Origin: a virus
Virus record (IMG/VR): IMGVR_UViG_3300042484_000873
Coordinates: 25,585 to 89,584 of that record
Length of the DNA stretch: 64,000 bases
Direction: 5' to 3' (one strand)
Shown here: positions 11,187-20,304 of the stretch, piece after piece
Numbering within the stretch: position 1 is the stretch's first letter
Layout: each line of letters opens with the position of its first letter
The notes under the pieces: generated by a model
Database searches by the model: none
Told to the model about the DNA's origin: nothing
Seen by the model: the letters and a program-made list of their open reading frames with translations, nothing else
Program-made: the position numbers and the translations under genes

Positions 11187-11194
11187 GATAAATA
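11187..11194 (+). promoter_or_regulatory. Late promoter box (GATAAATA)
   Basis: GATAAATA lies 23 bases upstream of the ATG at 11218, in the 31-base gap between genes. A ribosome binding site (GGAG, 11205-11208) lies between box and start, so the expected transcript has a short normal leader. One mismatch to the T4 late consensus TATAAATA. Confidence 0.6.
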
Positions 11195-11217
11195 AAGAAT
11201 ACTCGGAGTGATTTGAA

Positions 11218-12432
11218 ATGGCATACACAATTATTAAAAGCGATGGTACAGTACTAACAACCATTGCTGATGGAACTATTAATACTACTAGTACAAGTTT
11301 AGGCTTGCCTGGTAGAAACTTTGCAGGATATGGACAAACTGTAGACACAAACTTTGTGCACCAGCTTGAAAATTATGCGTCAAACACACCACCGGCTAAC
11401 CCACTACGTGGTCAGTTGTGGTATGATATTAACAATAGTTCGTTAAAAGTATGTCCTACTGATAATCAAACAAACGCAAATGCTTGGGTTACACTTGCAA
11501 CTAGTTCAGGTACATCTGTGACAACATTTGGCTCAGTTTCGGTAACTGGTAACTTACAATCAAATAATATCACATCAGTAAATGCTATTGTTGGGGATAC
11601 AATTACCGTTCGTTTAGCTACAGTAACTGCAAATGCTACTATTGCTAATGCCGCAGTTACAACAGGTAACATTGGTACATTAAACACTCAAGTTATCACA
11701 ACTGGTTCAAACAGTACGGGTGGCACAATTACTGGTACTTGGACAGCTAACGGCGGATCAGCTGGCAACACTATGATTATTACTAACGGTAACTTAGTTG
11801 CTGTTACTGGTATAAAGACAGATAATTATTACTATGCTAACGGTAGTCCATTCAATCCAACTGGTACGTATAATAATGGTAATGTTTTTGACTATTTAAC
11901 TGGATCAAATGCAATTGTTCAATTCAGTGGTAACATTGCACCCGGCAGAGTTACGACACAAGTTATCACTGCTGGTGCAAACACAACAGCAGGCAACATT
12001 ACTGGTAATTGGACATTGACTTCAGGTTCACGATTAAATGCAACATACGCTGACTTGGCAGAACGCTTTGAAGCAGATGCTTATTACGATGCCGGAACAG
12101 TTGTTGAAATGGGCGGAGATAAAGAAATTACTGCGGTTCAATATGAATTGTCAGAAGATGTATTTGGTGTTGTTTCGGAGACAGCCGGTTATTTAATGAA
12201 TGCTATGGCAGGAGATGATTCTACGCACCCTCCAATCGCTGTAGGTGGTCGTGTAAAAGTTAAAGTGGACGGTGTAGTTAAAAAAGGTCAACGTCTTGTT
12301 TCTGCTGGTAATGGCATTGCACGTGCAGCCAAATCAGGAGAAGCAACTGCTTTCAACATCATAGGTCGTGCTTTAGAAAATAAAACAACAACTGGCGCGG
12401 GTGTAGTAGAAGCATTCGTTAAAATTAATTAA
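11218..12432 (+). CDS. Tail-fibre-like structural protein, 404 aa
   Basis: The N-terminus (SDGTVLTTIADGTINTTSTS, then LPGRNFAGYGQ and RGQLWYD at about residues 35-75) is of a type seen in T4-like phage fibre proteins. The middle is a Thr/Asn/Gly-rich beta-repetitive stretch with repeated NITGNWT and GGTITGTWT motifs. The C-terminus from about residue 280 (YADLAERFEADAYYDAGTVVEMGG, later GGRVKVKVDG and KGQRLVSAGNG) is a compact domain recurrent at the ends of phage fibre or appendage proteins. It is downstream of a late promoter box and has a GGAG ribosome binding site. Likely a tail fibre or baseplate appendage; host receptor unknown. Confidence 0.75.
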   Translation: MAYTIIKSDGTVLTTIADGTINTTSTSLGLPGRNFAGYGQTVDTNFVHQLENYASNTPPANPLRGQLWYDINNSSLKVCPTDNQTNANAWVTLATSSGTSVTTFGSVSVTGNLQSNNITSVNAIVGDTITVRLATVTANATIANAAVTTGNIGTLNTQVITTGSNSTGGTITGTWTANGGSAGNTMIITNGNLVAVTGIKTDNYYYANGSPFNPTGTYNNGNVFDYLTGSNAIVQFSGNIAPGRVTTQVITAGANTTAGNITGNWTLTSGSRLNATYADLAERFEADAYYDAGTVVEMGGDKEITAVQYELSEDVFGVVSETAGYLMNAMAGDDSTHPPIAVGGRVKVKVDGVVKKGQRLVSAGNGIARAAKSGEATAFNIIGRALENKTTTGAGVVEAFVKIN

Positions 12433-12441
12433 GGATAAAAA

Positions 12442-13392
12442 ATGACTTACGCACAATATGGACTAATACAAGCCGCAGATTATAACACTCTAGTGGGCAC
12501 TAATCCGAATACAACATCCGGCACACTAAACACGGTTTGGTCCACTGGCGGCTCATTAACTGGTTACGGTCAAACCGCTGAGGGTACTGTTGCGGCTGGT
12601 GATTTAGTAACCGCCGCTAAGTGGGCTAACTTAATCACCAAAACAGCAAACTCCGCAACACACCAAGGTACCTCAATTACATCAGTAACGGCGCCCGTCA
12701 GTGGCGGAACAGTTACTTATTTGTCTGCTGTTCCTACAAATTTAACGACTATTTACACTAGTAGATTAAATGCTGCCACGCAAGGAGCAACTACTGCTAA
12801 CTCAGTGGCACAGGCCACAACATGGTCGACTCTCTTAACATTTACTCACACTGTTACATTTGCTAACGGTGATGCCGCACGATACTTTTTTAATTCCGGT
12901 GGTCAATTAAAAATTACATGTTCACATGCTAACGTAACTGGCGCAGGAAATCAGTTGTTTAACGGTCTAGCTAGTAACGTAGGTACTATTGTAATGTCAG
13001 CACCTACCTCAGGTACAATCACAGTTGCATCTACATCATACAATGGTATCACTAAAATTGGCGGTGGAGGTAGTGCTCCTACTGTCAGCACCAATTCTGG
13101 TTATTACGCAATGACAACAAGTAACGCTAACGTGTTTACTCAATTAGCAGGCGGCGCAACAGCTTATTTGAATTCATTCATTCGTGTTATTGCTAAGAGT
13201 AATGGCACAGTTGGTTCGAACGGCGACGTCGGTAACGTTGTTACATTATTCACACTTTGGGATGAAGTACCCGACGGTTTAACAGTAGGTTCTGGATCGA
13301 CGGTAACAGTTACTGCGGTAGCTCCGGAAACAACTAATTTGGCTAATACTTGGGGCACCATCACTATTGCCGGATCAGTATCAGGTTCATAA
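12442..13392 (+). CDS. Fibre-like structural protein, 316 aa
   Basis: A Thr/Ser/Gly/Ala-rich 316-residue protein nine bases after the preceding fibre-like gene, preceded by AAGGATAAAA as ribosome binding site. The N-terminal GLIQAADYNTLVG and the GYGQ motif echo the fibre gene upstream (NFAGYGQ). The middle and C-terminus (VTAAKWANLITK, FNSGGQLKITCSH, WGTITIAGS) have the alternating polar/hydrophobic texture of beta-rich virion proteins. No enzyme motif, signal peptide or membrane segment. Likely an appendage or neck-associated structural protein; family not recognised. Confidence 0.65.
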   Translation: MTYAQYGLIQAADYNTLVGTNPNTTSGTLNTVWSTGGSLTGYGQTAEGTVAAGDLVTAAKWANLITKTANSATHQGTSITSVTAPVSGGTVTYLSAVPTNLTTIYTSRLNAATQGATTANSVAQATTWSTLLTFTHTVTFANGDAARYFFNSGGQLKITCSHANVTGAGNQLFNGLASNVGTIVMSAPTSGTITVASTSYNGITKIGGGGSAPTVSTNSGYYAMTTSNANVFTQLAGGATAYLNSFIRVIAKSNGTVGSNGDVGNVVTLFTLWDEVPDGLTVGSGSTVTVTAVAPETTNLANTWGTITIAGSVSGS

Positions 13393-13416
13393 TTTTTTCT
13401 GAGGTCTTTGTATCCA

Positions 13417-13424
13417 TCTAAATA
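13417..13424 (+). promoter_or_regulatory. Late promoter box (TCTAAATA)
   Basis: TCTAAATA sits 15 bases upstream of the ATG at 13440. The ribosome binding site TTAGGAG (13429-13435) lies between them. Two mismatches to TATAAATA, but the same variant occurs upstream of the porin gene. Confidence 0.5.
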
Positions 13425-13439
13425 CTCTTAGGAGATTAC

Positions 13440-13748
13440 ATGGATACAAAGATTTTAATTACTGAAGCCAAAGCCCGCTTCAATCACAATTCCGCAAAAG
13501 CCTATTTAAAAGACAAATATAGTAGCAAGTTAATTGTTGCTGACCAGGGCGGCCTTTGGTGCGCTGACCAAACCACTATTTCTTTTCTAAACACAATGGA
13601 TGATGACAACTATGTCATTATGATTGATACCTTCAATAATCCAGTTCAAGTTAACCGTACACAACTATTAGAAGTATTGAAAACTACATACAATACAGTT
13701 ATGTTGGCATGGTATAAAGAATGGAAAGAGTTAGAAAGTAAGAGATGA
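13440..13748 (+). CDS. Conserved phage-type hypothetical protein, 102 aa
   Basis: A 102-residue soluble protein with a strong ribosome binding site (TTAGGAG) and a late-type box upstream. It contains VADQGGLWCADQTTISFLN and VIMIDTFNNPVQVNR, and ends in an aromatic, charged helix (WYKEWKELE). No motif identifies a function. It overlaps the next glycosyltransferase-like gene by 4 bases (ATGA), so it heads the accessory operon from 13.4 to 23.4 kb. It could be a small structural protein or a regulator; unassigned. Confidence 0.65.
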   Translation: MDTKILITEAKARFNHNSAKAYLKDKYSSKLIVADQGGLWCADQTTISFLNTMDDDNYVIMIDTFNNPVQVNRTQLLEVLKTTYNTVMLAWYKEWKELESKR

Positions 13749-14545
13749 ATAGGGGCGTAATATTATTTGCGTTTAACTCTCCCAAATTCAATTACTATGA
13801 TATGGCTGTAGCTACAGCTAAACGCATCAATCATTTCTTAAACTTACCTGTAACACTTGTTACGGATGAAAATTCTATACCTACTCAGCCTGAGTATACA
13901 TTTGATAAGACAGTCATAGTTACTCCGGACAAAAACAACAAACGTGATTGGGGTATATGGATCAACAAAGGTAGATATCAGGCATTCGAGTTGAGTCCAT
14001 ACGATGACACTATTTTATTAGATACCGATTACTTGGTCAATTCAAATAAGCTATTACATACATTTGATTTGCCTACTGATTTTTGTTGCCATGACAACAC
14101 GCATTTTTTGATGTATCCTGATATTCCGCAAGAACTATTAAGTAACTATGGCTTCAAAACACTATGGGCTACTGTAGTAAGATTCAACAAAACTAAACGT
14201 GCTGAACAAATATTCCATTCAATGGAAATGATTCAAAATAATTTTGAACACTACGCAAATCTACATAGTTTCATTCATTCAACATTCCGTAATGATTATG
14301 CGTTAACACTAGCAACACGCATTGTTAATGGACATACTACGCCTGTCAGTGATTACATACCGTGGAATCTAGTCCATATAGGCAAGAATACTTCAATACA
14401 TAAAAACACGGATGATCCTTTTAATACTGAATATACTGTAATGTTTGATAACTGGAACAAAGGTAAAATTCGTAAAGAATACAACATAATTAAAGACATG
14501 GATTTCCATGTGTTGAACAAAGAAAACTTTTTGGAGTTGATATAA
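13745..14545 (+). CDS. GT-A-type glycosyltransferase, 266 aa
   Basis: Begins with a Rossmann-like strand (GVILFAFNSPKF) followed by an N-terminal nucleotide-binding segment and the motif LLDTDYL at about residues 92-98. DTD is a DxD-type metal/nucleotide-sugar site typical of GT-A glycosyltransferases (GT8-like or phage orphan families). The phrase AFELSPYDDTILLDTD is closely matched in the next gene (YEASPYDETIKLEAD), so the two are tandem paralogs. Expected to transfer a sugar from a nucleotide donor to an unknown acceptor in the cytoplasm. Overlaps neighbours by 4 bases and 1 base, indicating coupled translation. Confidence 0.7.
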   Translation: MNRGVILFAFNSPKFNYYDMAVATAKRINHFLNLPVTLVTDENSIPTQPEYTFDKTVIVTPDKNNKRDWGIWINKGRYQAFELSPYDDTILLDTDYLVNSNKLLHTFDLPTDFCCHDNTHFLMYPDIPQELLSNYGFKTLWATVVRFNKTKRAEQIFHSMEMIQNNFEHYANLHSFIHSTFRNDYALTLATRIVNGHTTPVSDYIPWNLVHIGKNTSIHKNTDDPFNTEYTVMFDNWNKGKIRKEYNIIKDMDFHVLNKENFLELI

Positions 14546-15309
14546 TGTCTAAGGGTTTTGTAATTATGGCACAAGACACATCAAGTGTGAAATACACAAC
14601 TTGTGCGGAAGCGTTAAAGAAAAGCATATTGCGAGTCATGCCAAATGCTAACATAACTATTATCACAACTGATATGTTACCATACGGTGATTTAGCCCCA
14701 ACTAACGAGTGGAAATTAATAAACGACTGGCAAGTATATGAAGCAAGCCCGTATGATGAGACTATCAAGTTAGAAGCAGATATGTATATTCCACGCAATA
14801 TTGACCATTGGTGGGATGTATTATCGCAACAGGATGTAGTAGTGTCTAGTTCAATCAGAAATTTTAGACAAGAAATATCAGACAATAGATTCTACCGTAG
14901 ATTTATTGACGATAACAACTTACCTGACGCATACAATGCTATCACTTATTTTAAAAAATCTGATACAGCCAAGCAATTTTTTGATATTGTAAAAGATGTT
15001 TTTGAAAATTGGAATGACTACAAAGCATCATTGAAGTGCAATTCGGAAGAAATTGTAACAACAGATTGGGCATATGCTATTGCTTGCCATATTATGGGTA
15101 TTGAAAACACAATGATGCCTATGTTTAAAGAAATGGCAATGGTTCATATGAAACAATACATTAATGGTTGTCCCACTGAGAACTGGACAGATACGTTTGT
15201 TTATGAATGTTTTTCGGATCATATTAGAGTTCAAACTGTACCACAGCAATACCCGTTCCACTATCATGTAAAAAACTTTAGTGATAAAATATTAGAAAGT
15301 ATGAAATGA
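14545..15309 (+). CDS. GT-A-type glycosyltransferase, 254 aa (tandem paralog)
   Basis: Paralog of the preceding gene: N-terminal strand GFVIMAQDTSS, then YEASPYDETIKLEADMYI at about residues 69-86, where EAD replaces DTD at the DxD position. The remainder (FDIVKDVFENWNDY, TTDWAYAIACHIMG) fits the acceptor-side half of a GT-A fold. Start overlaps the previous stop (TAATG). The change from DxD to ExD may alter metal or donor binding, so activity is less certain than for its neighbour. Acceptor unknown; the operon context suggests glycan assembly. Confidence 0.65.
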   Translation: MSKGFVIMAQDTSSVKYTTCAEALKKSILRVMPNANITIITTDMLPYGDLAPTNEWKLINDWQVYEASPYDETIKLEADMYIPRNIDHWWDVLSQQDVVVSSSIRNFRQEISDNRFYRRFIDDNNLPDAYNAITYFKKSDTAKQFFDIVKDVFENWNDYKASLKCNSEEIVTTDWAYAIACHIMGIENTMMPMFKEMAMVHMKQYINGCPTENWTDTFVYECFSDHIRVQTVPQQYPFHYHVKNFSDKILESMK

Positions 15310-15665
15310 GTACGGACGACAACCAACAAGATTATATTATCATCTGGGAACAAGCTAAACTAGAACCACCTGAATTTAGATTGTACTACGATGATAAAGG
15401 ATCGGTAATATGCTACACAGGTGACAAGTCAATGACCGGAAATTATATTGTCATTGATGCGTTAACATTCGCTGCCGCTAGACCAGATTTAAGAGTTATT
15501 GATGGTAGGATATCTACAGCAAGCCCCAAGTCAGTAGTTTATAAACTAATGCCTGATGCCGCAGAAGGGGTAGAATGTCATCCTGATGATGTAAGCGTGG
15601 TAGTCAATAGTACACATGTAGGTGAAAGGCAGAAATGGAAATTAAACATATATGAACTCGACTGA
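15306..15665 (+). CDS. Hypothetical protein, 119 aa
   Basis: An acidic 119-residue soluble protein with no recognised family. Visible features are an N-terminal DYIIIWEQAKLEPPEFRLYYDD segment, a central GNYIVIDALTFAAARPDLRVIDG segment and a C-terminal strand-rich tail. It overlaps the upstream glycosyltransferase by 4 bases (ATGA) and the downstream glycosyltransferase-like gene by 14 bases, so it is cotranslated with sugar-modifying genes. A small accessory subunit is possible, but nothing in the sequence shows it. Confidence 0.65.
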   Translation: MSTDDNQQDYIIIWEQAKLEPPEFRLYYDDKGSVICYTGDKSMTGNYIVIDALTFAAARPDLRVIDGRISTASPKSVVYKLMPDAAEGVECHPDDVSVVVNSTHVGERQKWKLNIYELD

Positions 15666-16605
15666 TATTATTGATGTAGCTGATTTAGACTGCATTTATC
15701 TAAGTTATGACGAGCCACAGAAGGAAGAATTTTGGCTCAAGATCAAGAACATGGTGCCATGGGCTAAACGTGTAGACGGAGTTAAAGGTTCAGACGCCGC
15801 ACACAAAGCCGCAGGTGAAGCCAGCGATACAGAACGTTTCATTCTTATTGATGGCGACAACATGCCAGAAGAAAGTTTCTTTAATATTCAATTAGATTTC
15901 ACGGGTAAAGACGAGTCATTTAAACGAGCACAGTTTCGTTGGAAAGCTATCAATAACATTAACGGGTTGAGATACGGTAATGGCGGCATGAGTTCTTGGA
16001 CTAAAGAATATGTCGCCAACATGAAAACACACGAACATCAAAAAGATGGTGATGTATCACGTATTGCTGATTTCTGTATGGGCGGAGATGATAACTTGTA
16101 TTGGGCTATGTGGGATTGCTATTCAACCACATATCCAAATATGACACCATTTCAAGCATGGCGTGCAGGATTCCGCGAAGGTGTTAAGATGAGTTTAGAT
16201 AGAGGTGCTCGACCCACAGTAGATCAATTCAAAGAAACTGTGGCAAGTCGCAACTTAGATAACTTGACTATCTGGCATAACATAGGTGCAGATGTAGAGA
16301 ATGGTGACTGGGCTATATATGGTGCCCGACTTGGTACATATATGACGTTATTGACTACATGGGATCATGCAAATGTTCAATGGTTTGATAACTACATTCA
16401 AATGTGGGAAGAACAAGAACTCAGAAACCCGGTTGTCGAGGCTGCACAAATTGGTCAACAACTCAACGACAAGTTAGGTTTGCCTATGTGCAGATTAGAT
16501 GAAGCACAGAGTAAGTTCTTCAAGCGTCATTATCTTGCTGATAAATATAATCTCGGACCATTAGTAAAAGAGATGGACGTTATTAGAAAAATAGAAGGAT
16601 GGTAA
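15652..16605 (+). CDS. GT-A-like glycosyltransferase domain protein, 317 aa
   Basis: Contains RVDGVKGSDAAHKAAGEAS followed by FILIDGDNMP (about residues 64-73), where DGD fits a DxD metal/nucleotide-sugar site. Later segments NNINGLRYGNGGM, AWRAGFREGVKMSLDRG and WAIYGARLGTYM are all mirrored in the last 240 residues of the 1,234-residue protein at 36677, so both share this domain. The length and single-domain layout suggest a complete soluble enzyme. Substrate unknown. Its stop overlaps the following radical SAM gene (TAATG), implying the two act in one pathway. Confidence 0.65.
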   Translation: MNSTDIIDVADLDCIYLSYDEPQKEEFWLKIKNMVPWAKRVDGVKGSDAAHKAAGEASDTERFILIDGDNMPEESFFNIQLDFTGKDESFKRAQFRWKAINNINGLRYGNGGMSSWTKEYVANMKTHEHQKDGDVSRIADFCMGGDDNLYWAMWDCYSTTYPNMTPFQAWRAGFREGVKMSLDRGARPTVDQFKETVASRNLDNLTIWHNIGADVENGDWAIYGARLGTYMTLLTTWDHANVQWFDNYIQMWEEQELRNPVVEAAQIGQQLNDKLGLPMCRLDEAQSKFFKRHYLADKYNLGPLVKEMDVIRKIEGW

Positions 16606-17549
16606 TGCAACACGAATATATTAAATTAGCACACAGTAATCCCGCACATGAGGATTGGTTCGTAGTTAACTGGTGCTTAGGTAACACATGTAATTTCGAA
16701 TGTAGTTACTGTCCAGATGATCTTCATTCAGGTAGCATTAAGTGGCCTGAGATAGAACAAATTAAACAATTTATGACTAGAGTAGCTGAACAAGTTGCTC
16801 CTAGAAAAGTATATTATGAATTAACTGGTGGTGAAGTTACACTATACAAGCATTTTACTGAAATTTGCCAACACGCCACCGCACTTGGCGCCAAAGTTGG
16901 ATTGATTAGTAATGGTAGCAGAACACTGCGTTGGTGGGAAGATAATAAACAATATTTTGACCATGTGTGTTTAAGCTTTCATCCTGAGTTTGCTGACCCT
17001 GATCACTTTGTTCAAGTTGTAAAATTATTAAACAATGATGTAAGAACACATGTAAACATTATGATGAGTCCTGAGAAGTTTGACTTCTGTTATGCTATCG
17101 CAAACAAAGTTAAAACATTAGGTAATATCAGTATGGCACTTCAGCCATTGATTCATGACTTCGGTGATACATTGTTTGACTATGATGATTTTCAGAAAAA
17201 GATTTTTGATAAACAACATGAGTTGATTGTTAAACACATCAAGCATACTAAATCATTTGATTACTATCGAGGTGCTATGAAGATGGTTAAAGAAGATGGA
17301 ACTGAAATCGTATCTAGCGCACATAGATTCATTAGTCAAAAGACAAATGATTGGAGTGGTTGGAAATGCTACAGTGGAGCAGAACAAATTGTAGTTGACT
17401 TATCTGGAGATGTGTTTAGAGGATGGTGTAAAGTTGGCGGCAAGATTGGCAATATATTTGAAAATTTTGAAGTAACCAAAACACCTGTTATTTGTAATAA
17501 AACAATGTGCCACTGTAACTTTGATATTATGAGCACGAAAGAACTATGA
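16605..17549 (+). CDS. Radical SAM protein with C-terminal SPASM/twitch-type domain, 314 aa
   Basis: The radical SAM 4Fe-4S motif CNFECSYC is at residues 29-36 (CX3CX2C), followed by a GGE-type SAM-binding motif (LTGGEVTLY) and NGSRTLRWWE. The C-terminal 65 residues carry a second cysteine set (WKCYSG, WCKVGG, CNKTMCHCN), a SPASM/twitch-like auxiliary cluster domain. The start at 16605 is chosen over an in-frame ATG at 16599 because GAAGG (16594-16598) then sits 6 bases upstream. Such enzymes use SAM cleavage to start radical chemistry, often on peptides or sugars. Shares the NGSRTxRWWE block with genes at 51483 and 53484. Substrate unknown. Confidence 0.85.
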   Translation: MQHEYIKLAHSNPAHEDWFVVNWCLGNTCNFECSYCPDDLHSGSIKWPEIEQIKQFMTRVAEQVAPRKVYYELTGGEVTLYKHFTEICQHATALGAKVGLISNGSRTLRWWEDNKQYFDHVCLSFHPEFADPDHFVQVVKLLNNDVRTHVNIMMSPEKFDFCYAIANKVKTLGNISMALQPLIHDFGDTLFDYDDFQKKIFDKQHELIVKHIKHTKSFDYYRGAMKMVKEDGTEIVSSAHRFISQKTNDWSGWKCYSGAEQIVVDLSGDVFRGWCKVGGKIGNIFENFEVTKTPVICNKTMCHCNFDIMSTKEL

Positions 17550-18907
17550 GTAATCCACTAGACACAATATGCGATTTAAAATGGAACTACCCTATCTTTG
17601 GTATGGATAGAGGTGAATTCAGAAGTTGCTGTAGGACTCCTACTAATTTAGTAACAGAGAACGAGTTACAAGAATTTGGCGTTGATGCTTTCTTGAATTC
17701 ACCTAAACAAAGACAAGAACGCTTGGACTTAATTCAGGGTCGTAGAACTGAATCATGTGTTAGTTGCTGGAAACTAGAAGATTCTGGCATACAGAGTCCT
17801 CGTCATCACCCTAAACAAATGTGGTGGCAGTTAATAAAATCTAAACAAGTCACACCCAGTGAATACTCTGATGAAAAACTATCATTGGAATTAAGTAAGA
17901 TTAATGATATCAATCATCCGGCATTGTATAGTTATAAGCCATACATGTTAGAAATCAGCATGGGTAATACCTGTGATTTGAAATGCATGTACTGTAGTCA
18001 TCACTATTCTACTCAGTGGGCAACGGAACGTATCAAGTACCATGAAATAACACAAGAACAGTATGATAGAGAATTTCCCAAAGCACCACCGAGCTTTGAC
18101 GGTAAATTTTGGGAATGGTTCAATGAGACCGGAAGACATAGTATCACACGACTTGGATTGATTGGTGGCGAACCATTAATCATGCCAGAGTTCTATACTT
18201 TCATGGATAAAGTCATTGCCAGTGTTGAAGAAATCAACGACCAGCGTAAAGAAAAGATTACATTATGGATAGTAAGTAACTTTAACACACCGTCAAATTA
18301 TCTACAAAAGGTAATGCAGTATCTACCCAAGATATCCAAAGTATTCAACTTAGAGATATTGGGCAGTATGGAAAGCGTTGGTGAAAAATCAGAGTACATT
18401 CGCAACGGCGTTAGCTGGGAACGATTCACTAAAAACATTGACACTATCTTAAGTAACAAAGAACTAGAGTTTGATTTTGGCTTCATCATGAGTGTTAACG
18501 CATTGAATATAACCAGTAACAAAGACTTTATTGCTTATACAAAAGCATTGTATGAAAAGCATGGTAGACCAGTGATATTGAAGCAAAACTTAGTTAGTTT
18601 TCCTAGCTGGCAAAGTCCAATGATACTGTCACAAGACTTCATCCCCTACATAGAAGATACTATTCAATATCTAAATGACAATGCTGAATCTATGCCAACG
18701 GTAAAAGACTCACTTGGAACATGGTCAGCATATGCTAAATTCCTACAAACTATTATTGATGGTATCAACAATCAATCAATTGATAGATTAAATGACAGAA
18801 AGAAATTCGCTGAGTGGTTCGATACGTATGATTCACGCAGGGGACTAAAGTTAACTGGCACATTCCCGGAATACACTGATTTCTATAACATGTGTAAGGG
18901 TTTATAA
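17546..18907 (+). CDS. Twitch-type radical SAM protein (N-terminal auxiliary domain), 453 aa
   Basis: An N-terminal cysteine-rich segment (C9, SCC at about 28-29, SCVSCW at about 72) precedes the radical SAM core, whose CDLKCMYC motif is at about residues 143-150 and whose SAM-binding LIGGEP follows. This arrangement matches twitch domain-containing radical SAM proteins with the auxiliary domain at the N-terminus. Its closest relative in the window is the gene at 33710 (shared FRSCCRTP/IRTCCKTP and SCWKLEDSG/SCWSLEEAG). Overlaps both neighbours by 1-4 bases inside a run of five radical SAM genes. Chemistry and substrate cannot be read from the sequence. Confidence 0.85.
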   Translation: MSNPLDTICDLKWNYPIFGMDRGEFRSCCRTPTNLVTENELQEFGVDAFLNSPKQRQERLDLIQGRRTESCVSCWKLEDSGIQSPRHHPKQMWWQLIKSKQVTPSEYSDEKLSLELSKINDINHPALYSYKPYMLEISMGNTCDLKCMYCSHHYSTQWATERIKYHEITQEQYDREFPKAPPSFDGKFWEWFNETGRHSITRLGLIGGEPLIMPEFYTFMDKVIASVEEINDQRKEKITLWIVSNFNTPSNYLQKVMQYLPKISKVFNLEILGSMESVGEKSEYIRNGVSWERFTKNIDTILSNKELEFDFGFIMSVNALNITSNKDFIAYTKALYEKHGRPVILKQNLVSFPSWQSPMILSQDFIPYIEDTIQYLNDNAESMPTVKDSLGTWSAYAKFLQTIIDGINNQSIDRLNDRKKFAEWFDTYDSRRGLKLTGTFPEYTDFYNMCKGL

Positions 18908-20304
18908 TGGATAAGAAACAATTTATTCCTATCTTTTCCGGCGATGACGGCAAGGGTTCTAAAATTTGGTATACTTCTAAGTTATTAGACGAACAGTATG
19001 GATTTGATCTTGTTGAAATCATCAAGAAAACTTCTCCCACATCAACACATAGAGCAACAGATAGTGAATATACAGAACTTGTGCGAGATCAAGTTCCTGA
19101 TAACTTTTGTTTATATCCATTTACACATTTTCAATTAGATCCAGATGGTAGAGCACGTCCTTGTTGTAAGTATAAGGTAGGTGATCCTACATGGCAGAAA
19201 GATGTTCCTAAACTACCTGATGTAAACATAGGTGATCTCTGGGAGCAAGAAGAATTTCAAAATATACGTAGTCAGTTTTTAAGAAACGAAAGACCATCTG
19301 GGTGTAAAGCATGTTGGGATGAAGAAGCAGCAGGAGTACCTAGTATGAGATTGACTAGAGAAAAGGGCGGCAAAGAGCACCCACATGCAACTTTCTTCCA
19401 TCATATTCCTAGACTTTATCCAAAGAGCCTAGACTTAAAACTAAGCAACTTGTGCAATCTCAAGTGTAGAATATGTACTCCTTTTCTAAGCACACAATGG
19501 ATGAAAGAAATCATCGATTTGGGTGTACATGATATGGGAGATGTTAGAACATTCACTAGCAATGCTAAAGAAAAGTTTTCTGCTGATCCTGCAAACGAAG
19601 AAATATTAAAACAGTGGGCACCTACTATTGACTACTTAGAATTCTATGGTGGTGAACCATTAATGCAACAAGAACATGATAAAATTTTGCGTATCATGAA
19701 TGAGCACGGTAAGCCAGAACACACTGGATTATACTATAACACTAATAGCACTATATGTGACGAAGAATTCTTTAAATTGTGGGCTCCTTTCAAGGAAGTA
19801 ACTATAAATTTCAGCATAGACGATGTTGGTACTAGATTCGAATATCAAAGAAAAAATGCTATTTGGGCTGAGACACTAGATAACATGAACAAATATAAAG
19901 AATTAGCATTAAAATACAACGTCAATATGATAGTGAGACTCTATACTACAGTAGGGATTTTGAATGTATTGTATCTGCCGGAATTTTTTGAGTTTGTTAA
20001 ACAACATGAAATGAAAGTGGTATTGAACCTAGTTCATTACCCTCATCATTATTCTATTGTCAATCTACCGGCTGAAGTTAAAGATATCGTAAAAGAAAAA
20101 TTGCTATCACTTGACACTGGAAAGTACTTAACTGAATGGTCTCCTACAATTGATAACATCATAAATTTCATGTATGGATCAGAGTGTAATACGGAGTTAC
20201 TTAAAACGTTCTTTCATAAAACACATATACATGATGAATATAGAAATGAGTCGTTTAACAATACTTTCCCTGAATTATATGAGATGTTAAAGAAGTATGA
20301 ATAA
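18907..20304 (+). CDS. Twitch-type radical SAM protein, 465 aa
   Basis: N-terminal auxiliary segment (FCLYPFTHFQLDPDGRARPCC, then CKACWDEEAAGVPSMR) followed by the radical SAM motif CNLKCRIC at about residues 183-190 and the SAM-binding YGGEP. The first about 60 residues form an extra N-terminal extension compared with its neighbour at 20297, with which it shares LSNLCNLKCRIC / LNNVCNLKCRIC, SIDD and WDEEAAG. The two are therefore tandem paralogs. One-base overlap upstream and 8-base overlap downstream show tight coupling. Expected to bind two Fe-S clusters; substrate unknown. Confidence 0.85.
   Translation: MDKKQFIPIFSGDDGKGSKIWYTSKLLDEQYGFDLVEIIKKTSPTSTHRATDSEYTELVRDQVPDNFCLYPFTHFQLDPDGRARPCCKYKVGDPTWQKDVPKLPDVNIGDLWEQEEFQNIRSQFLRNERPSGCKACWDEEAAGVPSMRLTREKGGKEHPHATFFHHIPRLYPKSLDLKLSNLCNLKCRICTPFLSTQWMKEIIDLGVHDMGDVRTFTSNAKEKFSADPANEEILKQWAPTIDYLEFYGGEPLMQQEHDKILRIMNEHGKPEHTGLYYNTNSTICDEEFFKLWAPFKEVTINFSIDDVGTRFEYQRKNAIWAETLDNMNKYKELALKYNVNMIVRLYTTVGILNVLYLPEFFEFVKQHEMKVVLNLVHYPHHYSIVNLPAEVKDIVKEKLLSLDTGKYLTEWSPTIDNIINFMYGSECNTELLKTFFHKTHIHDEYRNESFNNTFPELYEMLKKYE

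Noticed and set aside
14490-14885. 131-codon minus-strand ORF across two glycosyltransferase genes
   Set aside because: Spans the junction of two coupled plus-strand genes and shows no domain.
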